This document shows positions 53,707-63,872 of a stretch of DNA of 64,000 nucleotides, one piece after another (position 1 is the first letter of the stretch; each line of letters opens with the position of its first letter). This DNA is from Nitrospirota bacterium (lineage in GTDB: Bacteria > Nitrospirota > 9FT-COMBO-42-15 > HDB-SIOI813): NCBI GenBank assembly GCA_020851375.1, contig JADZCV010000004.1, positions 56,612 to 120,611 of the forward strand. Direction: 5' to 3'. The notes under the pieces are model-generated. The model worked only from the letters and a program-made list of their open reading frames with translations, ran no database searches and had not been told where the DNA came from. The translations under genes were made by a program, and so were the position numbers.

Positions 53707-55653
53707 TTACTCCTCCTCCATTAGTCTTGCCAGTACGGAGTAGTCCTCGAGTGTTGTTGTATCACCGACTTTTTCCTTACCATAGGCGATATCCCGCAGA
53801 AGCCTTCTCATAATCTTGCCGCTTCGCGTCTTTGGCAGGGCATCACTAAAGCGAATGTCATCAGGTTTTGCGATGGGGCCTATCTCCTTTGCCACATGCT
53901 CGCGCAATTCCTTTTTAAGATCATCTGACGGCATAAAGCCCATATCAAGGGTTACGAATGCCGATATCCCCTGTCCCTTCAGTTCATCAGGCCTTCCGAC
54001 TACAGCAGCCTCCGCAACCTTTGGGTGGCTTACCAGGGCGCTCTCGATCTCCATTGTGCTCAGTCTGTGTCCTGCTACATTGATTACGTCATCAACCCTT
54101 CCCATTACCCAGAAGTATCCATCCTCGTCACATCGTGCTCCGTCGCCTGTAAAATAGACGCCGTCAATCTCCTGCCAGTACTGCTTTTTGTATCTCTCAG
54201 GATCACCGTAAATAGTCCTTAGCATCGCAGGCCAGGGCTTCTTAATCACAAGGAATCCGCCCTGATTCGCTGCAACAGATTTCCCGTCTCTTGAGACGAC
54301 GTCTGCAGCAATTCCAGGGAGCGGTTTTGTGGCTGAACCCGGTTTGGTTGGGGTTGCGCCAGGGAGCGGGGAAATCAGTATTGCTCCTGTCTCAGTCTGC
54401 CACCATGTGTCAACGATTGGGCACTTCTCCTTACCTATAAACTTGTGATACCAGATCCATGCCTCAGGGTTGATAGGCTCGCCAACAGTGCCGAGAAGGC
54501 GAAGGCTGCCAAGGTCATTCTGCTGAGGCCACTTGTCGCCATACTTTATGAGTGTCCTTATGGCTGTTGGCGCGGTATAAAATATATTTACCCTGTATTT
54601 ATCTATGATCTTCCAGAATCTGTCGGGCTGTGGGTGCAGAGGCGCACCTTCATACATAAGACTGGTAGCGCCGTTTGAAAGGGGGCCGTATATGATGTAA
54701 CTGTGGCCTGTAACCCAGCCTATGTCCGCGGTGCACCAGTATGTATCCTCGTCTTTCAGGTCAAAGACCCATTTTGTCGTAATGTGAACACCCAGCAGGT
54801 ATCCGCCGGTCGTGTGCACTACCCCCTTTGGTTTTCCAGTTGTCCCGCTCGTATAGAGAATAAAGAGCGGATGTTCGGAGTCCAACGGTTCTGCCTCGCA
54901 TTTGTCTGATGCATCCTTCATCAGGTCATTCCACCACAGGTCGCGTCCGGCAGTCATCTCTATATCCTGTCCTGTGCGTCTGCAGACTATTACCCTTTCA
55001 ACAGACGGCGCATATTTTACAGATTCGTCTACCTTTTCCTTGAGGGTCACGACTTCCCCACGTCTGTAGCCGCCGTCAGCAGTGATTATGAGCTTTGCCT
55101 GGGCGTCGTTTACACGGTCTTTCAGCGCCTCACTGCTGAAGCCGCCAAAGACAACGCTGTGGATGGCCCCTATCCTTGCGCATGCGAGCATGGCAATGGG
55201 GAGCTCCGGTATCATAGGCATGTATATGGCGACCCTGTCTCCCTTGTTTATGCCAAGCGACTTTAATACATTCGCAAATTTGGACACCTCCCGGTGCAGT
55301 TCCTGATACGTCAGGGTCCTCGAATCACCTGGTTCGCCTTCCCATATTATGGCCGCCTTATTCTTCCGCCATGTGGTCAGGTGCCTGTCAAGGCAGTTAT
55401 ATGAGAGGTTGATTTCACCCCCCACAAACCACTTCGCAAACGGAGGGTTCCACTCAAGAACCTTATCCCACTTCTTAAACCAGTGCAATTCGGCTGAAAG
55501 TCTCCCCCAGAATGCATCATGGTTATCCTCAGCCTCTTTCCTCAGCCGCTCATAATCCTCCATGTTTTTTATGAGTGAATTTTCGCTGAATTTTCTGTCT
55601 GGCGGAAAAATCCTTTTTTCCCTGAGAATTGACTCAATATCTGCTCCTGGCAT
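53707..55653 (-). CDS. acs: Acetyl-CoA synthetase
   Basis: 648 residues from the ATG at 55653, which has a GGAGGTG ribosome site; the longer frame to 55704 has none. ANL superfamily motifs: [20 protein letters not shown] (P-loop-like A3), [28 protein letters not shown], and the acetylation/catalytic lysine near the C-terminus in [12 protein letters not shown]. It makes acetyl-CoA from acetate and ATP through acetyl-AMP. It is convergent with mlaD and their stops are one base apart, so no terminator fits between them. Confidence 0.97.
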   Translation of the reverse strand: MPGADIESILREKRIFPPDRKFSENSLIKNMEDYERLRKEAEDNHDAFWGRLSAELHWFKKWDKVLEWNPPFAKWFVGGEINLSYNCLDRHLTTWRKNKAAIIWEGEPGDSRTLTYQELHREVSKFANVLKSLGINKGDRVAIYMPMIPELPIAMLACARIGAIHSVVFGGFSSEALKDRVNDAQAKLIITADGGYRRGEVVTLKEKVDESVKYAPSVERVIVCRRTGQDIEMTAGRDLWWNDLMKDASDKCEAEPLDSEHPLFILYTSGTTGKPKGVVHTTGGYLLGVHITTKWVFDLKDEDTYWCTADIGWVTGHSYIIYGPLSNGATSLMYEGAPLHPQPDRFWKIIDKYRVNIFYTAPTAIRTLIKYGDKWPQQNDLGSLRLLGTVGEPINPEAWIWYHKFIGKEKCPIVDTWWQTETGAILISPLPGATPTKPGSATKPLPGIAADVVSRDGKSVAANQGGFLVIKKPWPAMLRTIYGDPERYKKQYWQEIDGVYFTGDGARCDEDGYFWVMGRVDDVINVAGHRLSTMEIESALVSHPKVAEAAVVGRPDELKGQGISAFVTLDMGFMPSDDLKKELREHVAKEIGPIAKPDDIRFSDALPKTRSGKIMRRLLRDIAYGKEKVGDTTTLEDYSVLARLMEEE

Positions 55654-55756
55654 GAGGCACCTCCATATTGAAATGATAGCTGATTTTATTATACAGGTGT
55701 GCAACCTGTCAATTGAAATGAACTAATCATGAGGAGGCGCTTGCAAAGGATGATTA

Positions 55757-55851
55757 AAATCCCCCTCAGTCCCCCTTTACAAAGGGGGAAATTAATTCCC
55801 CCCTTTACTAAAGGGGGGATGGGGGGATTTGATTGGGGATTTTCAGATGAA
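55757..55851 (+). repeat. G-rich repeat element
   Basis: aaaatccccctcagtccccc, tttacaaagggggaa, cccccctttactaaaggggg, then gggggatttgattggggattttcagatgaa. It joins directly to a palindromic repeat. Same family as 38570 and 51376; here the ATG end is followed by a repeat instead of a gene. Confidence 0.85.
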
Positions 55852-56013
55852 CCGTCATGAGCCTCAGGCTCACCAAGGTTTACGAACACGTCATTCCCGC
55901 GTAAGCGGGAATCCAGACCGATGGCTTGATTCTGGATTCCCACCCCCCGTTTAAATCCTGCGGGGACAGGTTCCGTGGGAATGACGGGTGAATAGGAGCA
56001 TTTTCAGGTGAAC
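55847..56013 (+). repeat. Long palindromic repeat, copy G1
   Basis: atgaaccgtcatgagcc start, ttcccgcgtaagcgggaa core, ggggacaggttccgtgggaa and tAGGAGcattttcagGTGAA end. It is immediately followed by copy G2, sharing the GTGAA. Confidence 0.88.
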
Positions 56014-56172
56014 CGTCATAAGCCTCAGGCTCACCAAGGTTTATGAAAACGTCATTCCCGCGTAAGCGGGAATCCAGACCGCGGCCTGGTTCTGGATTCC
56101 TACTCCCCGCTTAAATCCTGCGGGGACAGGTTCCGTGGGAATGACGGGTACTTAGGAGTATTTTCGAGTGAA
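56008..56172 (+). repeat. Long palindromic repeat, copy G2
   Basis: Second tandem unit, same structure, ending tAGGAGtattttcgaGTGAA. The GTG here opens only a seven-codon frame that stops, so no gene starts on it; the real gene begins at 56217. With G1 and the G-rich element it fills the 560-base gap between acs and the PLD gene. Confidence 0.88.
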
Positions 56173-56216
56173 CCAGTTGTGGATTTTGTAATCTCGAATA
56201 TGATAAGCTGAACCGC

Positions 56217-56792
56217 ATGACAAGCTGGCTTCTGTCAATACTGATTGCCCTGACGCTTTTCTCACCTGTGTTTGCCGGGGGTGCTCAGCAGCCAAACATG
56301 TCTGGCAGGGTGGACGGCAATGGGATTGTTGTCCTCGAAGATAAAAAGTACGTTGACACCCTTCTTGAACAGATAAGAAAGTCGCAATCCAAAATACTCA
56401 TCAGTATGTACATTTTCAAGACAACGGGAAATAAGACAAGCGCAGCAAATAAGGTGAAAGATGCGCTGATAAAGGCCGCAAAGAGGGGAGTAATAGTTAA
56501 AGTAGTACTTGAAGTGGAGGGCGGAACTGGCTCAACTTTGAATGAAGAAAACCGTATTACAGCGAAGAAACTAAAAAATGGCGGAGTAAAGGTCTACTTT
56601 GATTCACCCCGGAGGCGTACCCATGTCAAGGCTATTGTAATAGATGACAGGTATACATTTATAGGAAGTCACAACCTTACGGCAAGCGCCCTGCAGTATA
56701 ACAAGGAACTTTCTATTATGATTGATTCAGTTGAAGTGGCGGGTGAGACTGCAGGGTATATTGAAGAAATGCTGGATAGAAACAGACACTAA
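56217..56792 (+). CDS. Phospholipase D-family protein (single HKD, exported)
   Basis: 191 residues with a signal peptide (LLSILIALTLFSPVFAGG). One HKD motif: THVKAIVIDDRYTFIGSHN (H-x-K-x4-D with GS-x-N), near residue 146. The size and single motif match the Nuc/PLD-like group of periplasmic nucleases or phosphodiesterases that act as dimers. No ribosome site is evident before the ATG at 56217. Confidence 0.85.
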   Translation: MTSWLLSILIALTLFSPVFAGGAQQPNMSGRVDGNGIVVLEDKKYVDTLLEQIRKSQSKILISMYIFKTTGNKTSAANKVKDALIKAAKRGVIVKVVLEVEGGTGSTLNEENRITAKKLKNGGVKVYFDSPRRRTHVKAIVIDDRYTFIGSHNLTASALQYNKELSIMIDSVEVAGETAGYIEEMLDRNRH

Positions 56793-56850
56793 AATCCCCT
56801 TGACAGAAGTTGATGTTATAGGATAGCTTAAATTGTACACGGAGGTTATT

Positions 56851-57135
56851 GTGTCACGGGAAATGCTTGATAAGATATTAAATGCGGTCGTTGATCTTAA
56901 GATCAACATGGAGACAAAGTTTGAGCATATGGAAGTAAGATTTCGTGGAGTTGACCGCAGGCTGGACATGGTTGGTGAGAGACTCACAAGTGTAGAAACG
57001 AGACTCGGCAGTGTAGAACGAAGACTTGACAGAGTAGAGGGTGAGTTGGGTCATATCAGGACAGCGGTGCTTAAGACCGGCAGGACAGTCAAGGGACATG
57101 AAGAAAGGATTGTTGCCATGGAGGGGAGGGGCTGA
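56851..57135 (+). CDS. Coiled-coil protein
   Basis: 94 residues from the GTG at 56851, preceded by GGAGG; the TTG at 56833 is less likely. Almost the whole length is a heptad-repeat coiled coil (RLTSVETRLGSVERRLDRVE), a pattern of small spacer or filament-like proteins. No catalytic motif. It overlaps the next gene's start by one base (TGATG), so it may help fold or anchor that outer-membrane protein. Confidence 0.7.
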   Translation: MSREMLDKILNAVVDLKINMETKFEHMEVRFRGVDRRLDMVGERLTSVETRLGSVERRLDRVEGELGHIRTAVLKTGRTVKGHEERIVAMEGRG

Positions 57136-57878
57136 TGAAAAGGATAGTTATATTGACTGTATTTTCAATACTTGGTTTATTTTTGTTTGGTTTTTCTGTT
57201 TCAGGCGCTTATGCCGGAGGCAATGATATACAACTGCAGGCAATGGCTCAAAGTGAATTTAAGGATCTTAGTACAGAGGTTGGTCTATTGATAAGCTATG
57301 TACCGCTTGCCCCAGCTGAACCGCTTGGAGTGCTGGGTTTTGATATTGGCATTGAAATGACAGGAGCAAAGATAAGCGCAGGTTCTTCCTTCTGGAAGGC
57401 TGCTGTTTCTGACGGCAACCCACCTGACTATATCGTTTTGCCAAGGCTTCATGTCCAGAAAGGGCTTCCGTTTGGGATTGATGTCGGAGCAGTCTATTCA
57501 ACTGTCCCCGGATCAAATATTTCGCTGTATGGCGGAGAGCTTAAATGGGCTGTCATGAAAGGGAGCATAGTGTCACCTGCTGTTGCAGTCAGGGGTACTT
57601 ATACGGCCCTCAGCGGAGTTCATGACCTGGATGCATCTACCTATGGCCTTGATGCATCGGTAAGCAAGGGGTTTGGTCCGTTTACCCCATATGGTGGAAT
57701 AGGTCAGGTTTGGATAAATACTGCTGAGAACGCAGGTCTCGGTCTTGATGACGTCAGTACAAGCGCAACCAAGGTGTTTGCAGGCGCAAAGTTCAAGATA
57801 CTTGTCCTCAGCATCGCCCTGCAGGCAGACTTCTCAGATGTGAATATGTACAGCGCCAGGGCAAATTTCAGCTTTTAA
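57135..57878 (+). CDS. Outer-membrane beta-barrel protein
   Basis: 247 residues. Signal peptide (VILTVFSILGLFLFGFSV, cut after GAYA). The mature part is glycine-rich alternating strand sequence (FTPYGGIGQVWI, TKVFAGAKFKILVLSIAL) and ends in phenylalanine, the usual outer-membrane assembly signal. It resembles small beta-barrel proteins of unknown function. Coupled to the coiled-coil gene upstream by a one-base overlap. Confidence 0.75.
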   Translation: MKRIVILTVFSILGLFLFGFSVSGAYAGGNDIQLQAMAQSEFKDLSTEVGLLISYVPLAPAEPLGVLGFDIGIEMTGAKISAGSSFWKAAVSDGNPPDYIVLPRLHVQKGLPFGIDVGAVYSTVPGSNISLYGGELKWAVMKGSIVSPAVAVRGTYTALSGVHDLDASTYGLDASVSKGFGPFTPYGGIGQVWINTAENAGLGLDDVSTSATKVFAGAKFKILVLSIALQADFSDVNMYSARANFSF

Positions 57879-57961
57879 CACATTGCTGAAAGACGCATAA
57901 AAAGACACATCTGGAAAGTTGGACTTGTTTCAGCGTCGCATAGAATGTTTGACCGCCGTAA

Positions 57962-59509
57962 CTACGGGCTGCCAAATACTATCTGAAGCCAAATCTCATT
58001 ATTCTGAAAATCCCTGTCAGATGAGAAGTCAAGGTTTTCTGCTTCCTGAAACGTATATGTTGCAGTTAACTCTGTGCTTTGCCTCAGTGTCAGGTTAATC
58101 CCTGCGGAGTAGTTACGGAGTTCACTCTTAACGGGGTTGAATAATCCAATACGGTTTCGTTCAAAGCTTAAATTGCCTTTAACATATTCTGAAAAATAAT
58201 TCTCCCACTGTATGAAAAAGTCATCAGCATCCGGGCCCATGCCATGACCCATTATCCTTCCACGGTAAGTATAACCGTCAGTATAGATATGATGTGTATA
58301 CCAGACACCCTGTCTCTTCCTGGGCCAGCCTGTGGTACTGGCATATTCAGCGCGCAGAGAATTACCCGTCAGACCGGCTATGTCAGGCAAATGAAAACCT
58401 GCAAGGTATGCATATCTCGAAGGGAACAGGCCGGCCTCATCTTCTCCATATAGTTCTGCATAGATTTTAAAATGCTGTTGCCTTAAATGACCTGTGAAAT
58501 TTGTATCGAACCCCCCAATCTGATTTCCTGCCTCGGACGGGGTGTTCTCCCCCGAACCGGTAAACGATTTTGCAAATGTTTTCAGGTTAACAGGTCTGTC
58601 CCCGCCACCCAACATTGCTGTCCTTGCAATGCCGATTTCCCACGAAGGAACCGGCTTGAACCCGATACGCAGTCCCCAGAATAAAGGGCGCGGCAATTCG
58701 CGGTCAGCATCCAGTTTTGTGATAAAGAAGTCATAAGTTAAAATCAATTGCCGATTAAAAGGCAGTGACAGGATAAACGGGTCCTCTTTATAGAGCCGTA
58801 GCATTGTCAGGGGCTCAATATTGTCAGTCAGCAGTAGCGTCCCGTTATAACCCTGTCCCCACCATAACGGCACATTTCCGAACATGATATCCGAATATTC
58901 AGTATGGAATTTAAGGTAGCCCTGTCTTAGTCTGAGGCGACGTAACTCATCTGTTCCAGTAATATCCCACCGGGCATATTGAAATTCAGGTTCCAGGTAT
59001 AAAAGGGCTGCATCCCTGTAGCGCCCCAGCAGAGAAATCCCACCATAGATATTCAGCCCCTCCTTATAAACTCTGCCAAGTTGATATTTGATACTCTGCA
59101 GTTCATTCAGCCCACCGTTAGTAAATGTGCCGTCGAGATTTACTGCCTGAATATTCACCTGTTTTAATTCAACCAGAGGTGGGGTTGTCCCCTGTATCAT
59201 TCCGATCTCTTCTTTTAATCCCCTTTCAATACGTTTAAGGAGAAGACGTGCCAGCGGCGGCAAATCATTGTTCCCTCCATCAGGACCCGTTTCTTTTATA
59301 ATGTTAATAACTGCCTTTGCCGCTGCCAGCCTCAAAAAGGGACGTGAACCGGCGATTACTTCATTCAGGTACCCCATGCCCTGAAGTGCCTGAATATCAT
59401 CATCAAGCCTGCTGTGAAGGGGGACGTGATACGAAACGACCGCATAAGCACCGGCTGCAGACATAACAATTAAGAAAAATGAAATCAATAAAGTTTTATA
59501 AACCGGCAT
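57962..59509 (-). CDS. Capsule assembly Wzi family protein
   Basis: 515 residues. N-terminal signal (LLISFFLIVMSAAGAYAVV), then an extended beta-barrel-like sequence with motifs of the Wzi family: PEFQYARWDITG, LRLRQGYLKFHTEYSDIMFGN, VPLWWGQGYNGTLLLTDNIEP, and FFIQWENYFSEYVKG. Wzi is an outer-membrane lectin that binds capsule to the surface. It is on the minus strand after an ArnT-like gene, suggesting an envelope glycan role. Confidence 0.85.
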   Translation of the reverse strand: MPVYKTLLISFFLIVMSAAGAYAVVSYHVPLHSRLDDDIQALQGMGYLNEVIAGSRPFLRLAAAKAVINIIKETGPDGGNNDLPPLARLLLKRIERGLKEEIGMIQGTTPPLVELKQVNIQAVNLDGTFTNGGLNELQSIKYQLGRVYKEGLNIYGGISLLGRYRDAALLYLEPEFQYARWDITGTDELRRLRLRQGYLKFHTEYSDIMFGNVPLWWGQGYNGTLLLTDNIEPLTMLRLYKEDPFILSLPFNRQLILTYDFFITKLDADRELPRPLFWGLRIGFKPVPSWEIGIARTAMLGGGDRPVNLKTFAKSFTGSGENTPSEAGNQIGGFDTNFTGHLRQQHFKIYAELYGEDEAGLFPSRYAYLAGFHLPDIAGLTGNSLRAEYASTTGWPRKRQGVWYTHHIYTDGYTYRGRIMGHGMGPDADDFFIQWENYFSEYVKGNLSFERNRIGLFNPVKSELRNYSAGINLTLRQSTELTATYTFQEAENLDFSSDRDFQNNEIWLQIVFGSP

Positions 59510-59616
59510 TTCAAATATGATAATTGCTGGAATCTTCTGCTATGTCCAGTAATTATTTTTCTTACATCAGGAATCGGCTGCAAGAGAATATTTGAGACGG
59601 TGAGCGTTTTCCCTGC

Positions 59617-61227
59617 TTATTGTATTTCGAATACTGCGAGTATTTCATTACGGGCTCGAACATCTCCAAGGTAGTGTAAATAGTCTTCCTGGATTGTTTC
59701 TGAAACCTTCTTTTTCATTAAGACAGCCGCACCTTTAGCTTCACTGACCTGATCAAGTGAGGCTATAAGACGCATCCTCCTGTCAAGATAATAGGCAAGA
59801 TGGGGATTGTCAACACCGTAGTCGTGCAGCATGATTTCCTGAGGTACGATCTTGTTTATCACCTTTGCGGTAGTTCTGTAGTGACTCATGTGTTCAGAAT
59901 GGTAAGGGAAGTAGACAGATGCCCATGACAGTTTGCCCGCCAGAATGACTATGAACAGAATGGCAAGCCGCGACCTGATATTGCCTTTAAACAACAGCAG
60001 TAAGAGTGAAGCAGAGAATGTGATGAAGAGCATAATTATGGAGGACAAGTTTCCCTGCAGATTGAAACGTTTACCCCATAAGGGGGAGGAGATTGCAAGC
60101 AGGATCATTATGACGCTTATTAATTGCAGATATCTTTGAACCATGTTAAGGGGGACATAAGGGATGCCCGCAGTAGACAGGGTAGAGTTTTCCGATGATA
60201 GCAAACTATAAAGCGGCATTGTTATCAATATCGTAAGAGGCCCTGCAAGTGGCAGTACGTACCTCAGCCATGTCCCCGGCATTATCCAGTAAAATGGTAT
60301 GGAGAAGATCAGAAAAAAGAGGCAGTAGGCAGTCAAATTATTCATGAGAGGTGTTTCTTTGTAAGAGGGCTTATACCGCCATAGCAGGAGCAAAGGCATC
60401 CAGGGTGAGTATGAAATGATATATTGCACCGGGAATTCAAAAAGATGCTTGAGAAAGCTTCCTTCTCCCACAGGTTCCTTACGGACTGTAATTTCACGCA
60501 GGGATGTCTCTATCAGATTGTCAAATCCGGTAATGTTCAGCAGAGGAACCAACCACATCAGGACAACGGCCAGGAACACAGATATTCCGGCAAGGTGACC
60601 AATGGAAAAAAGTTTTTTCCACTCCTTTTTGTATAGCATGTATGGAATTACGCCGGTATAGAAGAAGGCGGGCGCCTGAACACCCTTTGTAAGCGCCCCG
60701 AGACCTGCAAAGAATAGTGATATGGTCCATGCGGCAAACCCATTTTTTTTGTATTCATAAAAATAGAAAAAGGAGATAAAAGTGAGTGTGACGAACAGGG
60801 TGAAGGTCATATCAATCTCTGCCTTGATTGCCTTGCCCAGCACCTCGGGGTAAGTAAGAAAGATCATCCCCGGCAGGATGAACCAGACATTTCTGATGCC
60901 GCACAGCTTGCGCCAGAAAAGGCTTATAGCAATTGCACACAGGGATGTTGTGATGACAGATGACAGCCGCGCTGTCGCCTCGGATATGCTGCCTGTCAGC
61001 CTGAAGATACAGGCAAGCGCCCAATTGTATAACGGAGGTTTCCTTAAATAGACGGTTTCCTCAACTTTTGGGACGATCCAGTCGCCGCTCCTAAGCATAT
61101 CCAGTGCAATAATTACACGCCGTCCCTCTTCACCCTGGAATTCCCGGAGATGAATGTAGGGAAGGTTGAGGAGGAGAGAGAATATCAGCAGAATAACAAT
61201 GCCATGTATGACCTGAGAGACTTTCAC
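59617..61227 (-). CDS. ArnT-like glycosyltransferase (GT39/GT83, membrane)
   Basis: 536 residues with about twelve hydrophobic segments. The first external loop holds FQGEEGRRVIIALDMLRSG and TVYLRKPPLYNWALA, the pattern of PMT/ArnT enzymes that move a sugar from a lipid carrier to lipid A or protein. The C-terminal 130 residues are soluble (ELAYYLDRRMRLIASL-type, residues about 480-536). It sits 40 bases downstream of the sulfatase-like gene in the same direction. Confidence 0.85.
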   Translation of the reverse strand: MKVSQVIHGIVILLIFSLLLNLPYIHLREFQGEEGRRVIIALDMLRSGDWIVPKVEETVYLRKPPLYNWALACIFRLTGSISEATARLSSVITTSLCAIAISLFWRKLCGIRNVWFILPGMIFLTYPEVLGKAIKAEIDMTFTLFVTLTFISFFYFYEYKKNGFAAWTISLFFAGLGALTKGVQAPAFFYTGVIPYMLYKKEWKKLFSIGHLAGISVFLAVVLMWLVPLLNITGFDNLIETSLREITVRKEPVGEGSFLKHLFEFPVQYIISYSPWMPLLLLWRYKPSYKETPLMNNLTAYCLFFLIFSIPFYWIMPGTWLRYVLPLAGPLTILITMPLYSLLSSENSTLSTAGIPYVPLNMVQRYLQLISVIMILLAISSPLWGKRFNLQGNLSSIIMLFITFSASLLLLLFKGNIRSRLAILFIVILAGKLSWASVYFPYHSEHMSHYRTTAKVINKIVPQEIMLHDYGVDNPHLAYYLDRRMRLIASLDQVSEAKGAAVLMKKKVSETIQEDYLHYLGDVRARNEILAVFEIQ

Positions 61228-61267
61228 AATTGCTTACCCAGGACATTTCTGTTATGAGTCAGGAGGA

Positions 61268-63163
61268 TCATTTAAGAAAATATCCAAGTTTTTTAGTAAC
61301 CTCTGCGAGTTGTCCCATCTTTGTCTTCAAAATGGCCTTTGAATCATCTGCAAGCCCGTAATTGTGGGTATAAACCTCCGCCATGCCTGCATTGTATGAC
61401 TCAGTCGAGAGGACAACCGCTGAATTTTTATCAACCATTGCGAAGGTGTCCCACCCGCTGACAACTACATATGGATGTTCATTCTCTTCAAAAAGAGACA
61501 TACCCTGAGAATATAGGGATGGGTCAGTACTGATGCCTGTCAGCGACAGCATTGTCGGCGCCAGATCAAGGTGGCTCGTAAGTCGGTCAACTGTGTGAGG
61601 CCTTATTCCAGGCACATAAAGTATCAGCGGTACCTGCGCCTGCCATGAAGAGAACGTAGTGTTGTGTCCATAATACCCCGTCTCAAAAAATTCTTCACCG
61701 TGATCCCCGGTAATCAGGATGATGGTATTATCCATCAGTCCTGCTTCTTCAATATCCCTGATAATACGGTCTACAACAGAATCGTCGAAGAAAATGGCAT
61801 TCCTGTAGCGGTTGAAGAGGGGATGGTTCCAGTTGACCTCTGACCCGCTCTTCTTCATCTGGAAATAATTTACCTCTTCAACAACTGGTTTGTACTTTTC
61901 GAAGTCCTTTGGGAAGCGGTACGGCGCATGGGGTGCGTCCAGAAACATGAAGGAAAAGAACGGCCTGCTCTTGTCTCTTTCAATGAGATAATTTCTGAAT
62001 AGTTCTTCCATTTTAGTATCCCGCTCATTGCCTGCCTCGCCTGGGATGTGGTCTTCAATTGACGGTTCCGGCACTTTGACAAAAGCAGTGCTTCGCATCT
62101 CAGGATAAGTGAGCCTTGTGCTTGACAATATCCTGAAATCATATCCCAGTTTCATCAGCGTATCCATAAAGACAGGTGAGCGGCGCTCGGCAAGGAACTG
62201 GTGCCAGTAGGTGCCGTAGATGCCGTAGAACATGGGAAATATCCCGAAGCGGGTGGCGTTTCCGCCGCTGTAATGATTATTAAATACCACGGCACGCCTG
62301 CTGAAATCATAAATGTGAGGCGTGACGTCCCTGTTCATCATGTCAAACCTCCAGGACTCGATGGTAATCCAGACAATATTCCATTTCTTAATATTACCGC
62401 TGATATCCGGTTCTTCGATAGGGTAGTTGAGCATTGTGCCGGTTTGCCAGGTCATTGGGGCAGGCGACAGGTTTTTCTTCCATCCAAGGTATTTCTCGAA
62501 TGTCTCATCCATAAAAAGGGGCTGATACAACGGGAATAATTTCTGATAGCGTGTGATGTGAGTCAACTCATGAAAATTGGCATAGGCAAAGATGAGTTTG
62601 TCAGACAGAATTGTGACAGATAGAAACAAAGGGAGGATGAAAGCCGCAATTTTGTAGAGGCTGTACCGGATGACCTTCTCCGGCCGCCTGGATGTGTACC
62701 GTGCTATTCCCCACATGGAGCCCCATTCTATGACTATCAGGATAACAAGAAATATTATGAATGTGAAAACAGTGCTTCTTCCAATCTGTACGGAATCTCC
62801 GGCTCCCTCTGTGACAAGGGTATTGATAACAAGTCCGTTGATGTGAAAGCGGAAGATCTTATATATCTGAACATCTATGAGTAGTAAGACCTGGAATACA
62901 AATAATACGAGAGGGGGGAGGACAAAGAGCTGGACCGTAGACTTGATAAGGCGTGTCACAATATAAAGCAGAAACCAGAATATAATCATGAAAATGGCAA
63001 ACGTGGACAGAAAGGCCACCCGTGTGTATGCCCATGCCAGCAGGTCTTCAGTAGTCGGGCCGTATGAGAGATAGGGATATGCAATAATAAGAGAAAGAAT
63101 GTAATTGGACAGCAGGAAATAAAATAATATCCTGAGGTGTTTCTGTGTGCGGAACTCATGCAT
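61268..63163 (-). CDS. Membrane sulfatase-like protein (YejM/LtaS type)
   Basis: 631 residues. Five hydrophobic segments fill the first 230 residues; the rest is an alkaline-phosphatase-fold domain in the periplasm. NIVWITIESWRFDMMN gives the metal-binding strand, YSGGNATRFGIFPMFYG the threonine nucleophile position, and IILITGDHGEEFFETGYYGH the second metal site. This matches the YejM/PbgA and phosphoglycerol/phosphoethanolamine transferase group rather than true sulfatases, which use C/S-x-P-x-R. Possible head-group transferase for lipid A or glycan. Confidence 0.85.
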   Translation of the reverse strand: MHEFRTQKHLRILFYFLLSNYILSLIIAYPYLSYGPTTEDLLAWAYTRVAFLSTFAIFMIIFWFLLYIVTRLIKSTVQLFVLPPLVLFVFQVLLLIDVQIYKIFRFHINGLVINTLVTEGAGDSVQIGRSTVFTFIIFLVILIVIEWGSMWGIARYTSRRPEKVIRYSLYKIAAFILPLFLSVTILSDKLIFAYANFHELTHITRYQKLFPLYQPLFMDETFEKYLGWKKNLSPAPMTWQTGTMLNYPIEEPDISGNIKKWNIVWITIESWRFDMMNRDVTPHIYDFSRRAVVFNNHYSGGNATRFGIFPMFYGIYGTYWHQFLAERRSPVFMDTLMKLGYDFRILSSTRLTYPEMRSTAFVKVPEPSIEDHIPGEAGNERDTKMEELFRNYLIERDKSRPFFSFMFLDAPHAPYRFPKDFEKYKPVVEEVNYFQMKKSGSEVNWNHPLFNRYRNAIFFDDSVVDRIIRDIEEAGLMDNTIILITGDHGEEFFETGYYGHNTTFSSWQAQVPLILYVPGIRPHTVDRLTSHLDLAPTMLSLTGISTDPSLYSQGMSLFEENEHPYVVVSGWDTFAMVDKNSAVVLSTESYNAGMAEVYTHNYGLADDSKAILKTKMGQLAEVTKKLGYFLK

Positions 63164-63236
63164 GTTTTATGCTTCCTTTTCTATTTAATAGAATTACCAT
63201 TTCAGCTACTATCTTTCTGTAATAAATCTGTAAAAT

Positions 63237-63860
63237 TTATTTCTTACCCTCAACCAGTATAGTCTTGGCAAAGTCTATGTCAAAAAACTTGTGCAATGGC
63301 AGCCCCACGGAGAACCGCAGTAACTTCCTAAGGAAGCTGTCGTTATACATCCTGAAGACTTGTATATCCCTGAAACCAGCCATCATCATGAGTGCCCCAA
63401 GCTCGTCGTAGCGAAGAGGGGTCTTGTGTGTTGAGTCCCAATAACGATGAGGATGAAACAGGTTGGGCGTACCGGCAAGAATTATTCCGCCTTCTTCCAG
63501 GACTTGATGGCTTTTTTTAAATAGCGCAAGATCCTCTTCCAGCGTAAGATGCTCTACAACCTCGAAAAGGTATATGAAGTTATAACTGCCGGTTATCTCT
63601 TGCAATGAATAGAAGTCCTGCCTGGTCCGGTGGTCTACGTCCATACTGCTGTACTTAACCCCTGGGAAAGCCTTTCTTATCATCGGGAGAAGCTTCCTGT
63701 CGGATGCTCCGATCTCAAGTACCCGTGAGCTGTTGTTTATGTGAATGCACAACCTTGAGAACTCTTTTTTTACGATTCCGATATCCCATATTGTTTTGTA
63801 ACGTCTCTTTATTTCCAGACGATACTTGTAATACTCACTCCAACTATCTGTAAAACCCAT
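63237..63860 (-). CDS. SAM-dependent methyltransferase
   Basis: 207 residues from the second ATG (63860), which is seven bases from GAGGAGG; the first ATG (63866) is only one base from that site. Class I core: RVLEIGASDRKLLPMIRKA, FIYLFEVVEHLTLEEDLALF and LEEGGIILAGTPNLFHP. The EVVEHL and TPNL phrases are typical of Methyltransf_23 enzymes in glycan clusters. An acyltransferase gene ends 12 bases upstream. Confidence 0.85.
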   Translation of the reverse strand: MGFTDSWSEYYKYRLEIKRRYKTIWDIGIVKKEFSRLCIHINNSSRVLEIGASDRKLLPMIRKAFPGVKYSSMDVDHRTRQDFYSLQEITGSYNFIYLFEVVEHLTLEEDLALFKKSHQVLEEGGIILAGTPNLFHPHRYWDSTHKTPLRYDELGALMMMAGFRDIQVFRMYNDSFLRKLLRFSVGLPLHKFFDIDFAKTILVEGKK

Positions 63861-63872
63861 GATCATGCCTCC

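Noticed and set aside
55757..56172. Tandem repeats as a possible CRISPR array
   Set aside because: The units are about 95-165 bases, of two kinds, directly joined, with no unique spacers and no cas genes nearby.
56800..56829. TTGACA at 56800-56805 as a promoter for the coiled-coil gene
   Set aside because: No acceptable -10 hexamer occurs 16-18 bases downstream; the best candidates are GATAGC and TAGCTT.
61268..63163. True sulfatase activity for the sulfatase-like protein
   Set aside because: The C/S-x-P-x-R formylglycine motif is absent; the threonine site in GGNATRFG fits the YejM/LtaS-type group better.
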